This document shows, piece after piece, positions 33,504-42,670 of a DNA stretch of 64,000 bases (the stretch's first letter is position 1; every line of letters begins with the position of its first letter). Origin of the DNA: Marivita sp051859345. Its GTDB lineage: Bacteria; Pseudomonadota; Alphaproteobacteria; Rhodobacterales; Rhodobacteraceae. The stretch spans positions 1 through 64,000 of the forward strand of contig NZ_JBHYFV010000008.1 of NCBI RefSeq assembly GCF_051859345.1, in the 5' to 3' direction. The translations under genes and the position numbers were made by a program. The notes beneath the pieces were generated by a model. That model saw nothing but the letters and a program-made list of their open reading frames with translations, was not told the origin of the DNA and searched no databases.

Positions 33504-34701
33504 TCCAGCCTCTGCGCATCTTCTGGACGTGACCCGAACGGTCAGTCGGGCGGGACTGCGCCCAACCGGGATCGACCGGATCGAACGGGCCTATATCGAA
33601 CATCTGGCAATGGACTCCGCGCCGCTCTTCGGGCTGGTGCGCACACGGCTGGGGTATCTGCTGCTGGACAAAGGCGGCTGCACGGCACTTCTGACCCATT
33701 GCGATGAACCGATCTGGAAGACGGCGGATCTGATCTCGCGCCTGTCGCGCAAAGGGGACGCGGCGCGTGCCAGGACGGAAAGCGGCTTGCGCAGGACTGC
33801 GCTGGATCGCGCAACCCCATCACGGCTTGGCAAGATGCTCGGGCGGCATCTTCCGCGCGGAACCGTGTACCTGAACTCGGGCCAGACCAATTTCAACGAC
33901 CGGACCATTCACGCGCTGCGGGGCTGTGACGGGCTTCGGATCGGGATCTATCTGCATGACACGATCCCTCTGGACTGGCCGGACACGCAGACACAGAAAT
34001 CCCGACTGGCCTTCAAACAGGCCTTCGCGCGGGTGGATCGCCATGCCGACCTTGTGATCTGCAATTCACACGACACCAAAGCGCGCATTCTGGGCCATAC
34101 ACAGCATCTGGAGGCCGACCGCGTCCATGTGATCTGGCCCGGATTGCCTATGATGAAGATTGGAACAGCGCCGCAGGGTCCGTGGTCGGGACACCCCTAT
34201 TTCATGGCCATTGGCACAATCGAGCCGCGCAAGAACATCGGATTCCTGCTGGATCTGTGGACCGAGTTTGCAGGACCGGACGATCCGCATTTGATCCTCT
34301 GTGGGCGCAGGGGATGGATGAACGAAGAGGTGTTCGCCCGATTGGACCGGCACCCAGCGAATGTTCACGAGGTCTTTGACCTTGCCGATGACGCGATGTG
34401 GGCGCTCTTGCAGAACAGCAACGGCCTCTTGTTTCCAAGCTTTGCGGAAGGGTTCGGATACCCGGCAATCGAAGCCGCGCATCTGAAAGTGCCGCTGATC
34501 TGCAACCCTTTGCCCGTCTTCAAAGAGGTCTTGGGTGAATACCCTATTTACGCAGGCGAATCAGAACGCTACGCTTGGCGCAACAATATTGAGCAACTGG
34601 CGCAAAGACGTTGGGGCGAAAGCGGTGAGCAGAAAAAAACGGGGTTTCTGGCGGCCCTGACGTGGCAGACACATTTCAAGAAGCTGTTTACCGTTCTTTG
34701 A
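33484..34701 (+). CDS. GT-B glycosyltransferase (family 4-like)
   Basis: A 405-residue retaining GT-B enzyme. The C-terminal half has the donor site: FMAIGTIEPRKNIGFLLDLW, LILCGRRGW and FPSFAEGFGYPAIEAAHLKVP with the E(x7)E motif. The N-terminal half (LDVTRTVSRAGLRPTGIDRIE) resembles the acceptor domain of GT4 enzymes found in roseobacter polysaccharide loci. The start is a TTG at 33484 inside galE; there is no ATG until residue 43, so the true start is uncertain by a few codons. Confidence 0.85.
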   Translation: MQTTANSPASAHLLDVTRTVSRAGLRPTGIDRIERAYIEHLAMDSAPLFGLVRTRLGYLLLDKGGCTALLTHCDEPIWKTADLISRLSRKGDAARARTESGLRRTALDRATPSRLGKMLGRHLPRGTVYLNSGQTNFNDRTIHALRGCDGLRIGIYLHDTIPLDWPDTQTQKSRLAFKQAFARVDRHADLVICNSHDTKARILGHTQHLEADRVHVIWPGLPMMKIGTAPQGPWSGHPYFMAIGTIEPRKNIGFLLDLWTEFAGPDDPHLILCGRRGWMNEEVFARLDRHPANVHEVFDLADDAMWALLQNSNGLLFPSFAEGFGYPAIEAAHLKVPLICNPLPVFKEVLGEYPIYAGESERYAWRNNIEQLAQRRWGESGEQKKTGFLAALTWQTHFKKLFTVL

Positions 34702-34744
34702 TACCTTTGCGTGGCTTGCGACCTAACGAACAGGCAGCTGACTC

Positions 34745-35755
34745 TTGGGAGTGGTGCAAAGATATGGGTTACGACTCCAGCGCAAACGCTGGAGGCTTCG
34801 CGCGTTTCGAAAACGCCGCGAACTGAAACCTGTCGCAAATCGCACTGACCTTATCCGAAAAACCGACATTCTTCTGTTCTGTACCTTGCGGAACGAAGGC
34901 GTTCGCCTGCCGTATTTTCTTAAGTATTACCGCGAGATGGGTGTGTCCCATTTCTTTTTCGTCGATAATGACAGCACCGATGGCACGGCCGAAATGCTGG
35001 CGAAACAGCCGGATGTTTCCGTCTGGCACACGCGCAAAAGTTATAAGCGGTCGCGCTTTGGCATGGACTGGATGAATTGGCTGCTGCGCAGATACGGGCA
35101 TGATCACTGGTGCCTGACCGTCGATCCGGACGAATTCTTTGTCTACCCGTTCTGCGATTCCCGCCCCCTGCCCGCGCTGACGGACTGGCTTGAGGCGTCT
35201 TCGATCCGGTCGTTCAGCGCGATGTTGCTGGACATGTATCCCAAGGGCCGGATTGACGCGGTGCCGTATCAGGCGGGCCAGAACCCGCTTGAGATCGCGT
35301 CGTGGTTCGATTCTGGCAACTACACGCTGAAACGCAATCACATGTTGGGCAATCTCTGGATTCAGGGGGGGCCGCGTGCGCGGGTCTTTTTCCCCGATCG
35401 TCCCGAGGCTGCGCCGGCGCTGAACAAGATCCCGCTGGTCAAGTGGGACAGCCGCTATGTCTATGTCAGTTCGACCCACATGCTTTTGCCCCGTGGCTTG
35501 AACTATGTGTATGACGAATGGGGTGGCGAAAAGGCATCCGGCGCCTTGCTGCACACCAAGTTCATCAGCACGTTCAACGAAAAGGCGATGGAAGAGCTGA
35601 AACGCCGCGAACATTATGCGGGCAGTCAGGAATATGTCGCCTATGCCAGTGCGCTACAGGACAATCCCGAACTGTGGTGCAAGTGGTCCGAGAAATACAT
35701 CAACTGGCGACAGCTTGAGATCCTGGGTCTGATGTCGATGGGCAACTGGGCATGA
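34745..35755 (+). CDS. Family 2-like glycosyltransferase (Glyco_tranf_2_4 type)
   Basis: A 336-residue protein with LFCTLRNEGVRLPYFLKYYR, FFFVDNDSTDGTAEML and CLTVDPDEFFVYP, the donor and DXD motifs of the GT2_4/GT92-like group. The start is a TTG at 34745 with in-frame GTG codons at 34751 and 34754 as alternatives; the nearby ATG at 34764 is out of frame. It overlaps the next gene by 4 bases. A basic N-terminus (KRWRLRAFRKRRE) suggests membrane association. Confidence 0.82.
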   Translation: MGVVQRYGLRLQRKRWRLRAFRKRRELKPVANRTDLIRKTDILLFCTLRNEGVRLPYFLKYYREMGVSHFFFVDNDSTDGTAEMLAKQPDVSVWHTRKSYKRSRFGMDWMNWLLRRYGHDHWCLTVDPDEFFVYPFCDSRPLPALTDWLEASSIRSFSAMLLDMYPKGRIDAVPYQAGQNPLEIASWFDSGNYTLKRNHMLGNLWIQGGPRARVFFPDRPEAAPALNKIPLVKWDSRYVYVSSTHMLLPRGLNYVYDEWGGEKASGALLHTKFISTFNEKAMEELKRREHYAGSQEYVAYASALQDNPELWCKWSEKYINWRQLEILGLMSMGNWA

Positions 35756-37458
35756 GCATCGGAATCATCATGCTGGCTCACACCGCGCTGCATCGCGCGG
35801 AACAGGTGGCCCGGCATTGGACCAAGGCGGGTTGCCCGGTTGTGATCCATGTCGATCAGATTGTGTCCAACAAGCGCTACAAGATCTTCGTGGAACGGCT
35901 GAGCGATGATCCGTTGGTGCGCTTTTCGCGTCGGCATCGCTGTGACTGGGGCACATGGGGATTGGTCGCCGCAAGTCAGGATGCCGGAGAAAAGATGCTG
36001 GCCGAATTCGAAGATGTCAGCCATGTCTACCTGACCTCCGGATCATGCCTGCCGCTGCGCCCGGTTCAGGAACTGATTGATTACCTCACGGCGCGACCCC
36101 GCACCGATCACATCGAAAGCGCCACAACGGCGGATGTGCCGTGGACAGTTGGCGGCCTTGATGAAGAGCGTTTTACCATGCGGTTCCCGTTCTCGTGGCG
36201 GCGCAACCGGTATCTGTTCGACCGCTTTGTCGAAGTGCAGCGCAAGATCGGATACAAGCGCCAGATCCCAAATGGTCTGACCCCGCACATGGGAAGCCAG
36301 TGGTGGTGCCTGACCCGACAGACACTGACGTCGATCCTGCATGACCCCAGGCGCAAGTCATATGACCGCTACTTCCGGCATGTCTGGATTCCGGATGAAA
36401 GCTATTTTCAGACATTGACCCGGCTTTATTCCACCAATGTGGTCAGCCGGTCCCTGACCCTGTCGAAGTTCGATTTTCAGGGCAAGCCGCATATTTTCTA
36501 TGATGACCATCTGCAATTGCTGCGCCGGTCGGATTGCTTTGTTGCACGCAAGATCTGGCACAACGCCGATCGGCTTTATGAAACCTTCCTGAGCCCAAAA
36601 CCCGGAGAGTTGAATCTGCAGGAACCCAATCCCGGCAAGATCGACCGTATCTTTGCCAAGGCCGTGGATCGCAGAACGCGGGGGCGTCCGGGGCTTTACA
36701 TGCAAAGCCGCCATCCCAACGAGGATTGGGAAAATGGCGTGACGGCAGCCAAATATTCGGTGTTCCAGGGCTTCACAGAGCTCTTTACCGATTTTGAGCC
36801 GTGGTTGGCACAAGTGACGGGCGCGCGGGTACACGGCCATCTGTTCGCGCCAGATCGGGCACATTTTGCCGAAATGCAAACCGTGATGAACGGGGCACTG
36901 TCGGACAATGCGACCTTGCGCGACTATGACACCAAGATGTTCCTGACGAACCTCTTGTGGAACACGCGCGGTGAACGCCAGTGTTTTCAGCTTGGACCAG
37001 GCAGCACACGTCATGTGATCTGGGACATTGCAAAAGACCCGAACGCGCAGGTGTCGGTGATCAGCGGGGCGTGGGCGATCCCGCTGTTTCAATCGAATCG
37101 CAGCTTTGCCGATCTGCGCCGCGAGGCGGCCCAGTTGCAGAAGATCGAGACCGAAATGCTTGATGCGCTCCGGTCCCCCTATTCCAAATGCCGCAAGCGT
37201 ATCTGGACTATGGCGGAATTCATCGAAAGCCCGATGGAGGCGATACAGGTCATTGTGGACGAGATTGGGTTCCAGCCCAACCGCCGCCTGACCGAAGCGC
37301 CTTTGATGGTCGATCTGACGGGCTTTGGGCAATTTCTGCAAAACCTCAAGAACCAGGGGATGCACCCCTATCTGATGGGCGATTTCCCGGCCGATCCGAT
37401 CGCGCATGGACCCGGCCGCACTGCACCGCGTCCACGACCCTATCTTGTGAAGAAATAA
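35752..37458 (+). CDS. GT14-like beta-1,6-N-acetylglucosaminyltransferase-type protein with extra C-terminal domain
   Basis: A 568-residue protein. The first 300 residues match the core-2/I-branching (GT14) fold as found in bacteria: IGIIMLAHTALHRAEQVARH, VVIHVDQ, CDWGTWGLVAASQDA, YLTSGSCLPLRP, GSQWWCLTR and WIPDESYFQTL. The C-terminal 250 residues form a second domain I cannot name. A paralogue with the same N-terminal motifs and a different C-terminal domain lies at 55567-57144. It is encoded between a GT2-like enzyme and a sulfotransferase, so glycan branching followed by sulfation is a reasonable inference. Confidence 0.8.
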   Translation: MSIGIIMLAHTALHRAEQVARHWTKAGCPVVIHVDQIVSNKRYKIFVERLSDDPLVRFSRRHRCDWGTWGLVAASQDAGEKMLAEFEDVSHVYLTSGSCLPLRPVQELIDYLTARPRTDHIESATTADVPWTVGGLDEERFTMRFPFSWRRNRYLFDRFVEVQRKIGYKRQIPNGLTPHMGSQWWCLTRQTLTSILHDPRRKSYDRYFRHVWIPDESYFQTLTRLYSTNVVSRSLTLSKFDFQGKPHIFYDDHLQLLRRSDCFVARKIWHNADRLYETFLSPKPGELNLQEPNPGKIDRIFAKAVDRRTRGRPGLYMQSRHPNEDWENGVTAAKYSVFQGFTELFTDFEPWLAQVTGARVHGHLFAPDRAHFAEMQTVMNGALSDNATLRDYDTKMFLTNLLWNTRGERQCFQLGPGSTRHVIWDIAKDPNAQVSVISGAWAIPLFQSNRSFADLRREAAQLQKIETEMLDALRSPYSKCRKRIWTMAEFIESPMEAIQVIVDEIGFQPNRRLTEAPLMVDLTGFGQFLQNLKNQGMHPYLMGDFPADPIAHGPGRTAPRPRPYLVKK

Positions 37459-37461
37459 ATC

Positions 37462-38901
37462 GTGGCCCAAGACTTTGATCTTTTTGTCGTTTTCGCGGAA
37501 ATGCGAACCGGATCGAATTTGCTTGAGGACTATCTCAACCAGATCAGTGGCATCACCTGCCATGGCGAGGCGTTCAATCCGAACTTCGTCGGCTACCCGA
37601 ACAGCACTGATATACTGGGTGTCTCGCAGCGGCAGCGCGAAGACAACCCGGACACGCTTTTGCGGACCATCCGGACCGGCACTATCGGGCTTGGCGGGTT
37701 TCGGTATTTTCATGACCATGACCCACGGATTCTGCCCACCCTCCTGTCGGATCGGCGTTGCGCAAAGATCATTCTGACGCGCAATCCGCTGGACAGCTAT
37801 ATCAGCCTCAAGATCGCGCGGGCGACGGATCAATGGAAGCTGACCAACGTCAAGAACCGCAAGATTGCGCAGGCGCATTTCGATCTGCATGAATTCGAAC
37901 GCCATATCGGGCGCAACCAAAGCTTTCAGATTGAGATCATGCGCGCGCTACAGGTCACCGGGCAAAGCGCGTATTACATCGGCTACGACGACCTGCACGA
38001 CACCGAAGTGTTAAGTGGACTGGCGCATTGGCTGGGTGCGCAGGCCGATCCAGATGCGTTTCAGACCAATCTCAAACCGCAGAATCCGCAGCCTTTGTCC
38101 GACAAGGTGGCGAATTTTGATCAGATGGAAACGGCGCTGCGCGGCCTTGACCGGTTCGACCTCACCCGCACCCCGAATTTTGAACCACGGCGCGGGCCGG
38201 TTGTGCCCTCCTATGTCGCCTGCAACCATCATCCGCTGCTTTACATGCCGATCCGCTCGGGGCCCGAGGACCAAGTTACGGAGTGGATGTTCTCTCTGGA
38301 TGGCGATGGTTCGGACCTGATCACCAAGTTCAACCAGAAGACGCTGCGTGGCTGGATGCAGGAACATCCCGGTCATCAGCGCTTCACCGTGCTGCGTCAT
38401 CCTCTGGCCCGCGCGCACACCGCATTCTGCGACAAGATTCTGGACACCGGGCCGGGAACCTTTTCCAAGATTCGCCAGCAGTTGATCCGCTATCACGATC
38501 TCCAGCTTCCCGAAAATCCGAACGACCCGGCTTATGATCTGCGTTCCCACAGGGCGGCTTTCGACGGATTTTTGCAGTTTCTGCGGTCCAACCTGAACGG
38601 ACAAACCAGCGTCCGGGTCGATGCGCATTGGGCCAGTCAGGTCACCTGTCTGCAAGGTTTGTCGGATTTCTGTCTGCCCGATCACGTTCTACGCGAAGAC
38701 GACCTGCCCGAGGCGCTGCCCCGTATGGCTGGAAAATTTGGATTGGCAACAGTACCAGAGATGCCGCGACGGGACCACCCGCATCATCATCGCCTTGTCC
38801 AGATCTACGATTCACAGTTGGAAAAACTGTGTCGTGACGCCTATCCGCGCGACTACATGATGTTCGGATTTTCGGATTTCGACATGACAAAGCCCACCTG
38901 A
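37462..38901 (+). CDS. Sulfotransferase with two sulfotransferase-like domains
   Basis: A 479-residue protein. The N-terminal half resembles the Stf0/NodH group: VVFAEMRTGSNLLEDYL (PAPS 5'-phosphosulfate loop, residues about 9-25) and IILTRNPLDSYISLKIA for the 3'-phosphate. The C-terminal half has its own FTVLRHPLARAHTAFCDKIL (about residue 306) of the carbohydrate-sulfotransferase type and YPRDYMMFGF at the end. Two fused transferases are rare. The second half lacks a clear 5' loop, so one domain may be non-catalytic. Start is GTG 37462, 3 bases after the GT14-like gene. CysQ 8 kb upstream would remove its PAP product. Confidence 0.8.
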   Translation: MAQDFDLFVVFAEMRTGSNLLEDYLNQISGITCHGEAFNPNFVGYPNSTDILGVSQRQREDNPDTLLRTIRTGTIGLGGFRYFHDHDPRILPTLLSDRRCAKIILTRNPLDSYISLKIARATDQWKLTNVKNRKIAQAHFDLHEFERHIGRNQSFQIEIMRALQVTGQSAYYIGYDDLHDTEVLSGLAHWLGAQADPDAFQTNLKPQNPQPLSDKVANFDQMETALRGLDRFDLTRTPNFEPRRGPVVPSYVACNHHPLLYMPIRSGPEDQVTEWMFSLDGDGSDLITKFNQKTLRGWMQEHPGHQRFTVLRHPLARAHTAFCDKILDTGPGTFSKIRQQLIRYHDLQLPENPNDPAYDLRSHRAAFDGFLQFLRSNLNGQTSVRVDAHWASQVTCLQGLSDFCLPDHVLREDDLPEALPRMAGKFGLATVPEMPRRDHPHHHRLVQIYDSQLEKLCRDAYPRDYMMFGFSDFDMTKPT

Positions 38902-38911
38902 GCGGGCTTTG
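38888..38911. terminator. Bidirectional hairpin between sulfotransferase gene and ptsN
   Basis: CAAAGCCC (38888-38895) is perfectly inverted as GGGCTTTG (38904-38911) with an 8-base loop. It covers the stop codon of the plus-strand gene and lies 2 bases from the ptsN stop. No long T-tract is present. Position between convergent genes argues for termination in both directions. Confidence 0.6.
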
Positions 38912-38912
38912 G

Positions 38913-39377
38913 TCACGCAGCCTGAACTGCCGCCGCTTCGGTGATGATCGTGTGCAACGTTGCCGGATCGGGGTTGGCCCGCAATTTTGAGCAGAAACTC
39001 TGATCGCGCAGGGTGCGGGACACCAAAGCCAGCGCCTTGAGGTGTTCGACACCGGCATCTTCCGGCGCAAAAAGCGCAAAGATCACATCCACCGGCTGAC
39101 GATCGACCGCATGGAAATCAAGCGGCTTTTCCAGCAGGATAAAGACCCCGACCACCGACTCGACCCCGTCAAGCCGCGCATGTGGCAGGGCGACGCCATG
39201 GCCCACACCGGTGGGGCCAAGGCTTTCGCGTTCCAGCAGCGCCTCAACAGCTTGTTGCGCCGAGATGCCATAGGCCGACTCCGCGACATCGGCGATGTCA
39301 TGCATCAAGCGCTTCTTGCTGGATGCCGATGTCACGGCCTTGACGGCCTTTGAATTCAACAGGTCTGCAAATTTCAT
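38913..39377 (-). CDS. ptsN: Nitrogen-PTS EIIA component PtsN
   Basis: The 154-residue EIIA(Ntr) protein accepts phosphate on the His of VALPHARLDG (about residue 66) from NPr and regulates potassium transport, nitrogen and envelope responses in other bacteria. The sequence RESLGPTGVGHGVALPHARL is canonical. It ends the lptC-lptA-lptB-hpf-ptsN series, in which rpoN, found between lptB and hpf in enterobacteria, is absent. ATG 39377; 42 bases separate it from hpf. Confidence 0.95.
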   Translation of the reverse strand: MKFADLLNSKAVKAVTSASSKKRLMHDIADVAESAYGISAQQAVEALLERESLGPTGVGHGVALPHARLDGVESVVGVFILLEKPLDFHAVDRQPVDVIFALFAPEDAGVEHLKALALVSRTLRDQSFCSKLRANPDPATLHTIITEAAAVQAA

Positions 39378-39419
39378 GTGCTGCTCGTTTTTTGGACGAA
39401 CGTCGCCCGTATCCTGAAT

Positions 39420-39983
39420 TTACGGATCAATCCAGCCGATGTTTCCATCGTCCCGGCGATATACGACGTTTACACCGTCCTTTTTGTCATTTCGAAACAC
39501 CAGAACCGGCAGTCCCGCTATTTCCATTTGCATCACCGCTTCGCCGACCGTCAGCGACGGAATCTGAGTTTCCATCTCTGCGACGATGATCGGCTGCAGA
39601 GACTCTGGCTCGTCGGCCTGCGTGTCCACGTCGCTGGCGAGGATATATGAGGATGCCCCAAAAAGTTCAACAGGTTCTGTCCGGTCCTTGTGATGGTCCT
39701 TCAGACGCCGTTTATAGCGGCGCAACTGTTTGTCCATTTTTTCGCAACAGGCGTCAAAAGCGGCATAGATCTCTGTCGCATGCGCCTTGGCCGTTGCGTT
39801 CAAACCGGTCGACAGGTGTACAACTGTCTCACAAACAAATTCGTGGGCGCTTTTGGAGAAGACGACGGTCGCATCCGTCGGACGACCGGCATATTTGCCA
39901 AGCATCGCTTCCAGTTCAGTCTGCACATGAGTCTGAAGCGCTTCACCAACGTCTATCTGCTTGCCGGTTATCTGGTAACGCAT
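39420..39983 (-). CDS. hpf: Ribosome hibernation-promoting factor, long form
   Basis: At 187 residues this is the long HPF that dimerises 70S ribosomes into 100S particles in stationary phase. The N-terminal RaiA domain (MRYQITGKQIDVGEALQTHV, basic helix DKQLRRYKRRLKDHHKDR) is followed by a linker and the C-terminal dimerisation domain ending ALPVLVFRNDKKDGVNVVYR-like with GNIGWIDP. It lies between lptB and ptsN in the same direction. Confidence 0.95.
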   Translation of the reverse strand: MRYQITGKQIDVGEALQTHVQTELEAMLGKYAGRPTDATVVFSKSAHEFVCETVVHLSTGLNATAKAHATEIYAAFDACCEKMDKQLRRYKRRLKDHHKDRTEPVELFGASSYILASDVDTQADEPESLQPIIVAEMETQIPSLTVGEAVMQMEIAGLPVLVFRNDKKDGVNVVYRRDDGNIGWIDP

Positions 39984-40207
39984 AGGATATCCTTTTTATT
40001 GTTCTAGTTTTGCAGCCGACCGGCGCCGGCATTGCCGGATCGCGGATCGAAAACAAAAGAAATCTGGCGTGCCGACCGTTGTGTTTCCTTGTCCAGCCGG
40101 GATGGCAGGCAGTGCAGAACGTGACGGTCTGTATCATCAATCGCCATGCCACCATTTCAATCCCGAGATGGCTGCCTGTCAATCATTTCTGTCAAATGCA
40201 GCGGGAA

Positions 40208-40966
40208 TTATCCGATCCGGAAACTGTCACCCAGATAGACGCGGCGCACGTTCTCATTGCGCACAACTTCGTCCGGAGAGCCGGACATGAGAACCTTGCC
40301 ATCGTGCAGGATATAGGCGCGATCCACGATTTCGAGCGTCTCGCGCACATTGTGGTCGGTGATGAGCACACCGATGCCGCGCTTCTTGAGATCAGCCACA
40401 AGGTGACGGATGTCCCCCACGCTGATCGGATCGACACCGGCAAAAGGTTCGTCAAGCAGGAGGTACTTGGGATCGGCCGCCAAACAGCGCGCAATCTCGA
40501 CCCGGCGACGCTCGCCCCCGGAAAGGGCCAGGGCCGGAGCACGGCGCAGATGTTCTATCGAAAATTCGCCCAACAATTCCTCTAGCCGTTCGCGCCGTTT
40601 GTGGCGGTCCGATTGGCTGATGTCGAGAATCGCGCTGATGTTGTCTTCGACGCTCATGCCGCGAAAGATCGACATTTCCTGCGGCAAATATCCGATGCCC
40701 ATGCGCGCACGGCGGTACATCGGCAGGTAGGTCACGTCTTGTCCGTCGATAAGAACCTGACCACCTTCGGGGTTCACCAGACCGGCGATGGCATAAAAGG
40801 ACGTTGTCTTGCCGCTCCCATTCGGGCCCAGCAGCGCCACCACCTCGCCGCGCCGCACTTCAAGCGACACATCGCGGATAACGACCCGCTTTTTGTAGCT
40901 CTTGCGCAGGTGGCGGACGACCAGTCCACTTTGACCTTCGGTCACGGACAGGCTTGGCGTCGACAT
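40208..40966 (-). CDS. lptB: LPS export ABC ATPase LptB
   Basis: A 252-residue ATPase that powers LPS extraction from the inner membrane with LptFG. Motifs: VVALLGPNGSGKTTSFYAIAG, switch loop YLPQEMSIFRGMSVEDN (specific for LptB), signature LSGGERRRVEIARCLA and LLLDEPFAGVDPI. Its ATG overlaps the lptA end by 4 bases (either of two adjacent ATGs). A gap of 224 bases to hpf contains no rpoN and no other gene. Confidence 0.97.
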   Translation of the reverse strand: MSTPSLSVTEGQSGLVVRHLRKSYKKRVVIRDVSLEVRRGEVVALLGPNGSGKTTSFYAIAGLVNPEGGQVLIDGQDVTYLPMYRRARMGIGYLPQEMSIFRGMSVEDNISAILDISQSDRHKRRERLEELLGEFSIEHLRRAPALALSGGERRRVEIARCLAADPKYLLLDEPFAGVDPISVGDIRHLVADLKKRGIGVLITDHNVRETLEIVDRAYILHDGKVLMSGSPDEVVRNENVRRVYLGDSFRIG

Positions 40967-41451
40967 CAATTGTCGCCCGATTGGAACACGGTGCGGACAC
41001 GGCCGGCCATCTGCGCGGTTCCGTTTTCCAGGTCAACATCCATACTGTCGGACACCAGCGTATTGGCACCCTGAGTCAAAAGCACATTGCCCAGCATCCG
41101 AATGGTGCCGCGATTGACCTCGTATTCTGCCGTGTCGGATTCGGCCGCCTGATCGCCATTGACGAGCGTCACACCACCCGTTGCCTCGAGCCGTTCCACC
41201 CCGCTCTGGTTTTCCGTGTAAAACACAAGCACCCGTGGCGCAGTGAGGCGCATCTCGCCCTGACCGATGATGACATTCCCGGTAAAAAGCGCCGATCCGT
41301 CATTCTGCGAAACAGAAAGCGCATCCGCACTGACCTCAACCGGAAGTGACGTATCCTGTTGCACGGTGCCGAACGCAACTTCGGTGCCTTGGGCATTTGC
41401 CGCCGTTGCAAGACCAAGCATCACAACGGTCATCACTGTTCGGATCATCAC
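40966..41451 (-). CDS. lptA: LPS transport periplasmic protein LptA
   Basis: A 161-residue periplasmic bridge protein of the OstA/LptA fold, with signal peptide ending NAQG region (residues 1-21). The jellyroll strands VSADALSVSQNDGSALFTG and MRLTAPRVLVFYTEN are typical. It is encoded between lptC and lptB with 4-base overlaps, so the three are translated as a unit. Confidence 0.93.
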   Translation of the reverse strand: MMIRTVMTVVMLGLATAANAQGTEVAFGTVQQDTSLPVEVSADALSVSQNDGSALFTGNVIIGQGEMRLTAPRVLVFYTENQSGVERLEATGGVTLVNGDQAAESDTAEYEVNRGTIRMLGNVLLTQGANTLVSDSMDVDLENGTAQMAGRVRTVFQSGDN

Positions 41452-42041
41452 TCAGCCTCGTCTTGTTGCGGCGTGTATATCAGCTTTACCCCATCCGTGA
41501 ACAGCAACTGAATATCTGCGGTCTCGCCTGTCTCTTCAACTCGGAGCTTTCCCGCCGAAAGGGTAAGGCCGGGTCCATCCGCCTGGACGGGGGCGGTGCT
41601 TTCGATGGCCACGCGGTCTATTGCGGAATTCAATCCGTCCGTTCGAACCGTATAGCCAGACGTGCTTTCCAGCGTGACGCCGTCGCGCAACAGCAGGCGG
41701 TCCCCCTCTTCCATCTGGCCGACGGTGGCATTGATGACAATGCGATTGCCGTTCTCGATGTCAATGACGGCACGCAGATCGTCTGCGGTCATGTTCGAAC
41801 TGTTGGCATCTGTGATCCGCGCCTGACGGGCAGCCAGCGTCAGACCCTGACCACCTTCTGTTGTCCCGGCGTAGAACGGGCCACCAACCTGCTCACTGGT
41901 GGTCGGGTCCGCACCGCCGGTCAGGACGGGCAGCGTCGCAATCGGGTCCGGCCCGCGCGAATAGAGAAAGATGGTCGACAGAAGGATAAGCGCACCAAGC
42001 GGCAGCAGAATCTTGAGCCAGGCTATGAGGCGCGAATACAT
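41448..42041 (-). CDS. lptC: LPS export protein LptC
   Basis: A 197-residue protein with one N-terminal membrane helix (WLKILLPLGALILLSTIFLY) and a periplasmic OstA-like jellyroll. It receives LPS from LptBFG and hands it to LptA. It is the first lpt gene of the operon and begins 14 bases after rnd, which probably shares its transcript. Confidence 0.92.
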   Translation of the reverse strand: MYSRLIAWLKILLPLGALILLSTIFLYSRGPDPIATLPVLTGGADPTTSEQVGGPFYAGTTEGGQGLTLAARQARITDANSSNMTADDLRAVIDIENGNRIVINATVGQMEEGDRLLLRDGVTLESTSGYTVRTDGLNSAIDRVAIESTAPVQADGPGLTLSAGKLRVEETGETADIQLLFTDGVKLIYTPQQDEAE

Positions 42042-42055
42042 CTTCGGGTCCGCAA

Positions 42056-42670
42056 TCAGGAATGTGCGAAGATATCTGTCTCCGGCCAGCCAACAAGGTC
42101 AAGTTGCGCCCGCACTGGCAGAAAATCAAAACACGCCTGCGCGAGCTCTGCGCGGTCTTCACGTTCAAGCATGGCCTGCAACGCATCCCGCAGCTTGTGG
42201 AGATACAGAACGTCTGACGCCGCATATTCGACCTGCGCCTGGCTTAGCGTCTCGGACCCCCAGTCGCTGGATTGCTGCTGCTTTGATACGTCGACACCCA
42301 CAAGTTCCTGCAACAGCACCTTGAGCCCGTGACGATCCGTGTAGGTGCGCACAAGCCGGCTTGCGATCTTGGTACAATAGACCGGCGCGGTGACAACGCC
42401 GAATGCGTTTTGCAGGGCGGCGATATCAAAGCGGCCAAAGTGAAACAGCTTGAGCACCGATGGATCGGTCAAAAGCTTTTCGAGATTTGGCGCAGAGGTC
42501 TGGCCTTTTTCGATCTGCACCAGATGGGCCGTCCCGTCCCCACCGGACAGCTGGACGACACACAGCCTGTCGCGGTGCGGATGCAGACCCATCGTTTCGC
42601 AGTCGATGGCAACCTCCGGCCCCAGATCAAGATCATCGGGAAGATCGCGCGCGTAGACTTTGTGGGACAT
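42056..42670 (-). CDS. rnd: Ribonuclease D-type 3'-5' exonuclease
   Basis: A 204-residue DEDD exonuclease domain without the C-terminal HRDC domains of full RNase D (about 375 residues). The acidic motifs are VAIDCETMGLHPHRDRLCVV (DxE), FHFGRFDIAAL (Asp II) and YAASDVLYLHKLRD (YxxxD). Short RND-only proteins like this are common in alphaproteobacteria, next to lptC. ATG 42670 is preferred over a longer reading in another frame. Confidence 0.9.
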   Translation of the reverse strand: MSHKVYARDLPDDLDLGPEVAIDCETMGLHPHRDRLCVVQLSGGDGTAHLVQIEKGQTSAPNLEKLLTDPSVLKLFHFGRFDIAALQNAFGVVTAPVYCTKIASRLVRTYTDRHGLKVLLQELVGVDVSKQQQSSDWGSETLSQAQVEYAASDVLYLHKLRDALQAMLEREDRAELAQACFDFLPVRAQLDLVGWPETDIFAHS

